A stretch of DNA of 64,000 bases from Bagarius yarrelli (Eukaryota > Chordata > Actinopteri > Siluriformes > Sisoridae), in the NCBI GenBank assembly GCA_005784505.1, contig VCAZ01000074.1, forward strand, positions 1,747,501 through 1,811,500, given 5' to 3'. The position numbers and the translations under genes were made by a program. Positions 33,539 through 64,000 of the stretch are shown piece after piece. The first letter of the stretch is position 1. Every line of letters begins with the position of its first letter. The notes under the pieces were generated by a model, which ran no database searches, had not been told where the DNA came from, and saw only the letters and a list, made by a program, of their open reading frames with translations.

Positions 33539-34329
33539 TATCTTTAATCTGGCGTGCACTGGCCGAGGTAAAACAATGCAGCCCAGCAGTCTTGACACCA
33601 AGTTTGAGGACTATGCAGTGAATCCCCCCCCCATCTAATTAGTGCAACAGCATCATTGGGAACACAACCTGACAGTAAATTGTACAGCTGGGATTCCAAA
33701 CGAAGTCCCCTCTGCACTGCTACATTCTAGAAATAAATCTGGCACCTAGCGCTAAAACATAACTAGATACAGTGTAGAAACACTAAACGTTTTTGTGATA
33801 TATATGTTTCCTAATTAGATGTAAGGAATTTGAATGTATGTTATTATAGATGTATACGTTATGTTATATAATTGCGATTAATTGCACCCTTTTCAGTGAG
33901 ATTAACTGTGATTAATTGCACATGTTTAGTGAAATTAAACATACACTATTTATTTTGTTTGTGTACTCACACGCCGTATGCACTGTTCCAGTGTGGGTTG
34001 ATGCACATTACTCGTCGTTTTGCTAGTACAACCTGTGATGTGTTTTGCTTTGAAATGATATTTTTAGCTCGATGAGCTTCTATGGTGGACCGATTCTTCA
34101 CTAAAGTGGATGAACACAACTTTTTGTTTATCCAAAGTGCAAATCCAGTTTTCTTTTAAAAAAGAAATATTCCGGCTACCAAAGATGCTTGCGCCATTTT
34201 ACGTATGATGCTAAGAGGTGCAACAATCTGCGTAAAGCAACTTAGGTTAATGATGCACCTTTGTGCGTTTCAGAATTTTTTTTTTCTTTTAAATAATTTT
34301 TATATCACACCAAAGTTCAGTTTTATTTA

Positions 34330-35300
34330 CAAAGTGACCAATCAACGAACATAATCTAACCCCACCTTGATTAGACTTAACTTGACTTAGACTAGCATAA
34401 ACTTTGACAAAGACTCAACAAGGGGCTTTACATATATACACAAGGCTGAGCAATACACATTAACTAACCTAGAGACACCTGAAAACAATAACCAACACAT
34501 GACCAAACTAACCAATGAAATATGACACAAGGACAGGGGGATCACGTGACAGGAACACACGAGAAACAAGGATCACATGACAAGGAAAAAACAGGAAGTA
34601 AACAAATACCTGAACAAAGAACTAGACCTCAAAACAGGAAACATGACAAACATGAAACATGAACAAAATATGATACATAAAAACATTAAACATAAAACAA
34701 GAACCTAGAACCAAACAAACCAAGAACCTTACAGTTCACCTCATGATGATCTATTTACGGTTCAGTGTTTAAGGTTTTTGTTTCTGTTTCATGTTTATAT
34801 TATGTTTAGGTCTTATATAGTTCCTGTTTTATGTTTTGAGTTCTTGTTCATTGTTCATGCCTTTGTTTACTTCCTGTTTGGAAGTGGTGGCTTAGTGGTT
34901 AAGGCGTTAGACTGATACCAGAAAGACCGAGGTTTGAATCCCAGCACCACCAAGCCACCACTGTTGGGCCCCTGAGCAAAGGCCCTTAACCCCCAGTTGC
35001 TCAGTTGTATAAATGAGATAAATGTAAGGCGCTCTGGATAAGAACGTCTGCCAAATACTGTAAATGTTTTGTCTGTTCCTGTCACGTGATCCCACCTATC
35101 CTTGTGTCATGCTTTCATTGGTTAGTTTGGTCTTGCATTCCTTATTGTTTTCAGGTGTCTCTCGTTTGGTTAATATGTTCAGCCTTTTAGTCTGGTGTTT
35201 ATATAGGCCTGGCTTATATGTTTTCCTTTGTCTTTGTCCTGGATTTTGTCCCTGTTCCTCTGTCATAAGTCAACCAAGTTCAAGTTCAAAACCAAAATAA
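34330..35300. mobile_element. Large inverted repeat (foldback), right arm split by a SINE
   Basis: Left arm about 34.33-34.74 kb is the reverse complement of right arm 34.745-34.87 plus 35.07-35.30 kb: 'gatcacgtgacaggaac' pairs with 'gttcctgtcacgtgatc', and 'aacaggaagtaaacaaa' with 'tttgtttacttcctgtt'. The centre is nearly spacer-free. A plus-strand SINE (34878-35066) has inserted into the right arm. A third, single-arm relative is at about 63.0-63.35 kb. Confidence 0.75.
34878..35066 (+). mobile_element. Well-preserved tRNA-derived SINE
   Basis: Best copy of the family: A-box-like 'tggcttagtggttaaggcg', B-box-like 'gaggtttgaatccc', centre 'ttgggcccctgagcaaaggc', tail 'gcgctctggataagaacgtc'. 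Confidence 0.88.
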
Positions 35301-35379
35301 TGTAAAGAAATAAGCCTTCAAAAACAACTGATATTTATACAGGGTTAATCAGAATAATGACCACTGAATGATTATTAAT

Positions 35380-35678
35380 TTCTGCTACTCTCGCTAATTT
35401 TTGTTACTCTTGCTTTTTTTTTTGCTACTCTCGCTAATTCTTGCTACTCTGGTTAATTTCTGCTACTCTTGCTAATTATTGCTACTTTGGCCAATTCTTG
35501 CTCCTTTCGCTAATTCTTGCTAATTCTTGCTACTCTGGGTAATTCCTACTACTTTCGCTAATTCTCGCTACTCTCGCTAATTCCTACTACTTTCGCTAAT
35601 TCTCGCTACTCTCGCTAATTCCTACTACTCTCGCTAATTCTTGCTACTCTTGCTAATTCTTGCACTTGTTTGTTTGCT
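35380..35678. repeat. Minisatellite of about 19 bp (tgctactctcgctaattct)
   Basis: About 15 degenerate units, followed by a short (TTCT)n run at 35694-35718. Confidence 0.85.
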
Positions 35679-36712
35679 TGCTTATAATATTCTTCTTTCT
35701 TTCTTTCTTTCTTTCTTTCCACGTTCATGAGAACAATTGTAACAGTGCAAAGCAATTTCCCCCCTAGTTTTTAGATCTTGAATCTTGAATTGAATGTTGA
35801 TTATTCATTCTTTATTACTAACATTTTTTCCCTCCTAAAATATTAGATTATATGCTGTACTTCCTCAATAAATATAAAAGAAATTCAGACATGATTTAAT
35901 TCGCTATAAATTCGTATTTTGCAACACGAAACCTGCCATTTGATCAAAAGTGTGTAGACTATACTGTATATACACACACACATACACACACTGTGTTCAT
36001 TTACAGTTGTGGACAAAATAACACATAAACCACACATAAATTATATAGCATATACTGTATATTTAGCCCCGCTACGTGTGTATAACACATACATAAGGCT
36101 CCTACATAAGGTGTTATATACTGTTGGTTTTTGCTAGCGGCTAACGCTAAGTGTCACTGATTAAACTGCCCAAATTGGTTTAAGTAATAAGGAGAGACAG
36201 GATGAATATGCACACTGCAATGTTTCAGCTACACAGAAGATGCCGTGTGCTAACATAGAGAAAAGGCAAGGTGAATACACACACACACACACAGACATGG
36301 TGACACACAGGCTCTGCACTGGTCCACAGAGTGTTTCAATCCAGCTGGGTTTTGGCTAGCACAAACAGCTAGCTCAGGTGGGTTGCCTAGGGCCAGAGAT
36401 CCCATGTTAAATAGACGGTTATCTCAGAAAAACAAGCTCTTAATAGTGAGAAGTGACTTGGATGCTCAGGCTCGTTCATCCAAAGCCCATCTTGCTATGG
36501 CCTGGCCTGGAAGTTCTTCCACTTAATCACATGCCTAAATAGAGAAGATTCAAATCTCGAAATGACCAAATTTCACTAAATCTCCATCACCAGTGCATTA
36601 TATGTTATGGGAAGTGGATTTTTTTCCCCCTCCACACTGCTGCATGTGTCTGTGGACCAGTGCTGGATGCCATACAGCTGAAAAGAGAAGAGGCCAAAAT
36701 GAAGGGGCAAAC

Positions 36713-60662
<23,950 letters not shown>

Positions 60663-60663
60663 G

Positions 60664-62350
60664 ATGGACGGGCGCTTAGGGTGAAGTTAAAGGACGTCTG
60701 GTGCTGAATAAAGGTTAAATGCGCACGTAGCAAGACAAAAATTACTGTTCCACAACACTCGGGAAAGGGGAATGGGACATGCTGTAACGTTTGCACAAAA
60801 AAAAACGTCAAGAAGAACAATGGAGAATCTATGACTTGGTGAATGAGTTCATATGAGCTGAATTGCAAAAGCAAATAGCAGGTGTGTCCGAGAGAAAGAT
60901 GCTGAGACAGGGCAGGTCACTCAGGCATATTGCAATGGCTTCTTGACTGCTTCATTTAGAGGGAGGCACTAAAAGCGCAGACGGACTCGTTCTGCTGCGC
61001 TGTGGTCTCATAAAACCGCTCTCTTCTTCACATAAAACCAGTTTATCCACATGTCCCACCTTCAGATCCTAAAGAACTCCCTCAAACGCACTGCTTACAT
61101 TTCCAGACAAAAGATTTGGATAGTTAAGACAAAAGACCGGACTGTCCTTGTGTTAGCGGGATGGGGGAGGCTCGGAATCGAGGAACAACGAATGGGTCGA
61201 TCGACTGTTTGCCTGTCAGAGAGAAAGATAGTCTGAGTCAAGGCCAAGCGCAGTCGCGGATACACTTACACAGGCAAGCAGTCAGGTCTGCGGGGAACAG
61301 CAGCGTGGGAAAAAAAGCATGTGCCAGCACGCGGTTGCTGCAGCATCCAGCACATTCAGGCACTTTGTGGTGACGCGTGTCCGCTGCCTTTTACTTGAGT
61401 CGCATTCTTGTCCCTCCTGTTTCTCCTGCGTCTCTTCTTCTCATTGTAGCTTGTCAACGTCTCTTTTATCCCCTCCGCAGCTTAACCTGTCTTAAAAAAA
61501 AGAGAAAGAAAATATTTATAAAATGTAAAAGAACATACAAACGCTTTGATTAAAAGGAAACAACTGCTGGGTCAACCTTTGTATATGATATGATGAATGA
61601 TCTGGTTAAGCAATACATAGAAGTTCAATTATTTACATTGCGAACCCACGAGTGTGGGATACAGAGAGAGACGGGATGATAGGAGAGAGAGGAAAGAAAG
61701 CAAGAAAAGAAAAGAACAGAAAAGTGCATAGCAGAGTGCATAATCGAGGAGCAGCAAGAAAGAGAAGGAGAGGTAGACAGGAGGCGTGCGGGTTGAAGGC
61801 AAGCAGCAATGCACAGGAAAGGGCAGGCTGTGTCTTGATTAAGAGATAAAGGGAGGGAGGGAGGGACGGATGGAGGGAGGGAGGGAGGGAGGGAGGAAAG
61901 GAGGGTTGGGATTTAAAGGAGGGGGGAGAAATAAATCATGACAGAGCGCACCATCGATTGATAATCAGCTGTTGTCGGATATGACAGATCTTGTGCTGAT
62001 TTACTAAAAAAGAAAAAATAAAAAAAAAAGAGGAAGAGAAGAGCAAGGAAAAGCCTGGCCCTCGCAACGGCAGCTGCTCAGTGCTCAGCGATGAGACAGC
62101 CAATCAGTGACTGCTTTGCAAACAGGTTGAGTGGGCAGCAGCCAATGACCAGCGGAATTACGCAGTGAGAGGCTTTATATCCTCCTCTGCCCCCTCTGGA
62201 GGAGAGTGTCATTGCACATGCTCTCAGGCTCGGCTATAAAGCTATTAAAGCACATCTGTCTGTCTCACAGTCGCTCTCTCACACACACACACACACATAC
62301 ACACACAGACAGAACGGATAGTCATCTTTAAGGTATTAGTCCTGGATACA
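60664..62350 (-). promoter_or_regulatory. mbnl3 upstream region with CCAAT and TATA-like motifs
   Basis: A splice acceptor at 60704-60705 shows that mbnl3 has upstream noncoding exons. Around 62.1-62.24 kb the plus strand carries two CCAAT boxes (gccaatcag, gccaatgac), then ctttatatcc and ctataaagc, arranged as a plus-strand promoter. CCAAT boxes work in both directions, so this may serve mbnl3 or a divergent transcript. GA-rich repeats lie at 61.66-61.92 kb. Confidence 0.35.
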
Positions 62351-62741
62351 GTATGTCCTGGTTACCAGACATGGCAGAAACAGTGTGTGTGTGTGTGTGT
62401 GTGTGTGTGGAGTTAGCATTTGTGTTTCATGTTTCTGCTATGGCTGGTTTAATAGCTGACATGCAGTCCGCGGTGATGTAATACAGACGATCCACAGAAA
62501 AACCCAAATAGGGTAAATATGCGTCTGTTACTGTCTACTTTAAAAACTCTACATGCTGTATGTGTTGATTGGTTTGATGATTGTTAGTTGAAAGTAGATT
62601 ATCTGACCCAACGTTTACAGACATCCTTAAGTTAAATATGTCTATTGTATTTATCTATGATTATAATTTGTGTATTATATTTTGATTATATTATATCAGA
62701 TTCACCACAGTTATTCTAAAATAATGAATTCTATGCAAATA

Positions 62742-62990
62742 CAGCGGTACGTTGATTTACGAGCGCCCCGACTAACAAGTTTTTCGAGATACGAGTCGTC
62801 TCTTAACCAATATTTTGCGTTGAGTTGCGAGCTAAAATTAGGGTTAGACACCCAAACTCATAAGTCAAGGCACCAGTGCAGAGCTAACGAAGTCATCTGG
62901 TAAAAAATCTCAATATGTTTATCGCAGAAAAACGAAATATCGCAATGTCAGTTTTTTTTAATATCGTGCAGCCTGTCACAGGTCGTAGGT
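62742..62990. mobile_element. Fragments of families E and hAT-like element side by side
   Basis: 62742-62870 matches the start of family E ('acgagtcgtctctta'); 62900-62990 matches, reversed, the 'gggctgcacgatat' end at 42.88 kb. Confidence 0.6.
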
Positions 62991-62999
62991 TAAATTTGG

Positions 63000-63345
63000 A
63001 CAAATTTGTAACAAAAACAAACAAACAAATAACGCGAAAAATACAAAAACACAAACAGACCTGACCTGACATTAACTGGAACTTGACCCTGACTCTAAAC
63101 CAGACTAAGAAACATACCATGACCTCGACATCGACTATAACATGCAACAAAGCGAGACCGAAACACAGGGCTATAAATACTAGACCTAATGAGGAAAAAC
63201 AATCAACTAAACAAGAAACACCTAAACACAATAAAGAACACATGACCAAACTAACCAATGAGAACATGACACAAAGAACAAGGGGATCACGTGACAGGAA
63301 ACAAGACAACAAAGGCATGAACAATAAGCACAAACATAAAACAAG
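63000..63345 (-). mobile_element. Single-arm relative of the 34.3-35.3 kb foldback
   Basis: Shares 'catgaccaaactaaccaatg', 'ggggatcacgtgacagga' with the left arm. The plus-strand ORF 63083-63424 crosses it. Confidence 0.65.
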
Positions 63346-63349
63346 ATCT

Positions 63350-63729
63350 AATTTCTTTGGTCTTTGCCATGATAGTGGTACAGATTATTTTGCTAGTTGT
63401 CCTTATCTTAAAGTGCAATTTTAAGGCTTAACTAGGTTAACTGGGTTAATTAGAAATAACCCAGAATAATGGAAAAACAGTGAACTTTGTTCTATAGCCT
63501 ATCAAACAAATAATTCCTTAAGGGGGGTATTCATTTTGACCTTAGCAGTTTTCATTTAAAAAAATAATTATTTGGTTTCAGCCACACTAAAAGAAATCAG
63601 AAAATATAATAGTAAATACTGTGATAAAAAAAAAATCCATTGCTCCGTTAAACATAAGCTGGGAAATATTTGAATAAGAAGTACAATTTCACCACAGGGG
63701 GGCTAATAATTTTGTCTTCAACTGGTAGA
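63350..63729. mobile_element. Tc1-type (TDR-like) non-autonomous element, partial
   Basis: Ends 'ggggggctaataattttgtc' + 'ttcaactg', the zebrafish Tc1-family inverted terminus, with the usual 'gaaatcagaaaatata' interior. The left end is not clear. Confidence 0.65.
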
Positions 63730-64000
63730 AAGAGTGACAGACAGACAGAATAGATATAGACAGAAAATAGACGTAGAGACAGACAGATAGACCAGCATAT
63801 AGACATGAAGGCGGAAATAAAAAGTTAAAGATAATTATTTTTTAAAAAGTTACCGCGACACACGGAATGACAGATAAAAGTTATGGAACAATAAAGGATG
63901 TACTACAGCAAAGCCTACATAACCAATGCAAGATATTTTACCTATAATGCCCTGATCAACCCAAGTTATATACGGCTCATGTTTGCTGGAACGTTCTTTT

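Noticed and set aside
63083..63424. 113-aa plus-strand ORF rich in Thr/Lys/Asn
   Set aside because: Lies in a dispersed repeat related to the 34-kb foldback.

Overview
The window is vertebrate nuclear DNA, almost certainly from a ray-finned (teleost) fish. The evidence is short exons with GT/AG junctions, many tRNA-derived SINEs of the type ending in 'ctctggataagggcgtctgccaaatg', Tc1-type transposon remains, abundant CA/GT microsatellites and GATA/GACA repeats. The species cannot be named from sequence; an otophysan such as a catfish is a guess.

Four protein genes lie in tandem on the minus strand. From right to left, which is the direction of transcription: mbnl3 (muscleblind-like splicing regulator; first coding exon at 60.66 kb, inferred 3' end near 27.1 kb), rap2c (Ras-family GTPase; 24.84-23.1 kb), alg13 (UDP-GlcNAc transferase subunit, short form; 17.57-13.1 kb) and il2rg (common cytokine-receptor gamma chain; 12.69-1.09 kb). 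I rebuilt their exon structures by hand from splice sites and phase. il2rg (8 exons, 333 aa), alg13 (4 exons, 164 aa) and rap2c (2 coding exons, 183 aa) are complete and phase-consistent. mbnl3 has eight recognised coding exons, about 375 codons, with one apparent single-base frameshift in a conserved exon and an uncertain C-terminus. The four genes have unrelated jobs; nothing suggests co-regulation beyond sharing a strand.

Layout: 1-1090 repeats and il2rg 3' flank; 1091-12691 il2rg, with two LINE-derived 36-bp minisatellite arrays in introns 6 (about 6.2 kb) and 1 (about 1 kb); 13098-17569 alg13; 17.7-23.1 kb repeats, a dead Tc1 transposase and a probable rap2c 3' region; 23115-24836 rap2c and its upstream region; 25.7-26.9 kb SINEs and CT-rich DNA; about 27.12-33.2 kb probable long mbnl3 3' UTR; 33.2-60.7 kb mbnl3 exons in repeat-filled introns, including an inverted-repeat foldback (34.3-35.3 kb), paired non-autonomous DNA elements and a Bkm-like GATA/GACA block (50.2-51.15 kb); 60.7-64 kb mbnl3 upstream region.

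The most unusual items are the 36-bp minisatellite that grew out of a reverse-transcriptase coding segment of a LINE (one array still sits inside its LINE; the larger lies between the ends of a different element in the same gene), and an undescribed-looking in-frame 78-nt candidate cassette exon in mbnl3. No prokaryote-type system, CRISPR array or viral gene is visible.
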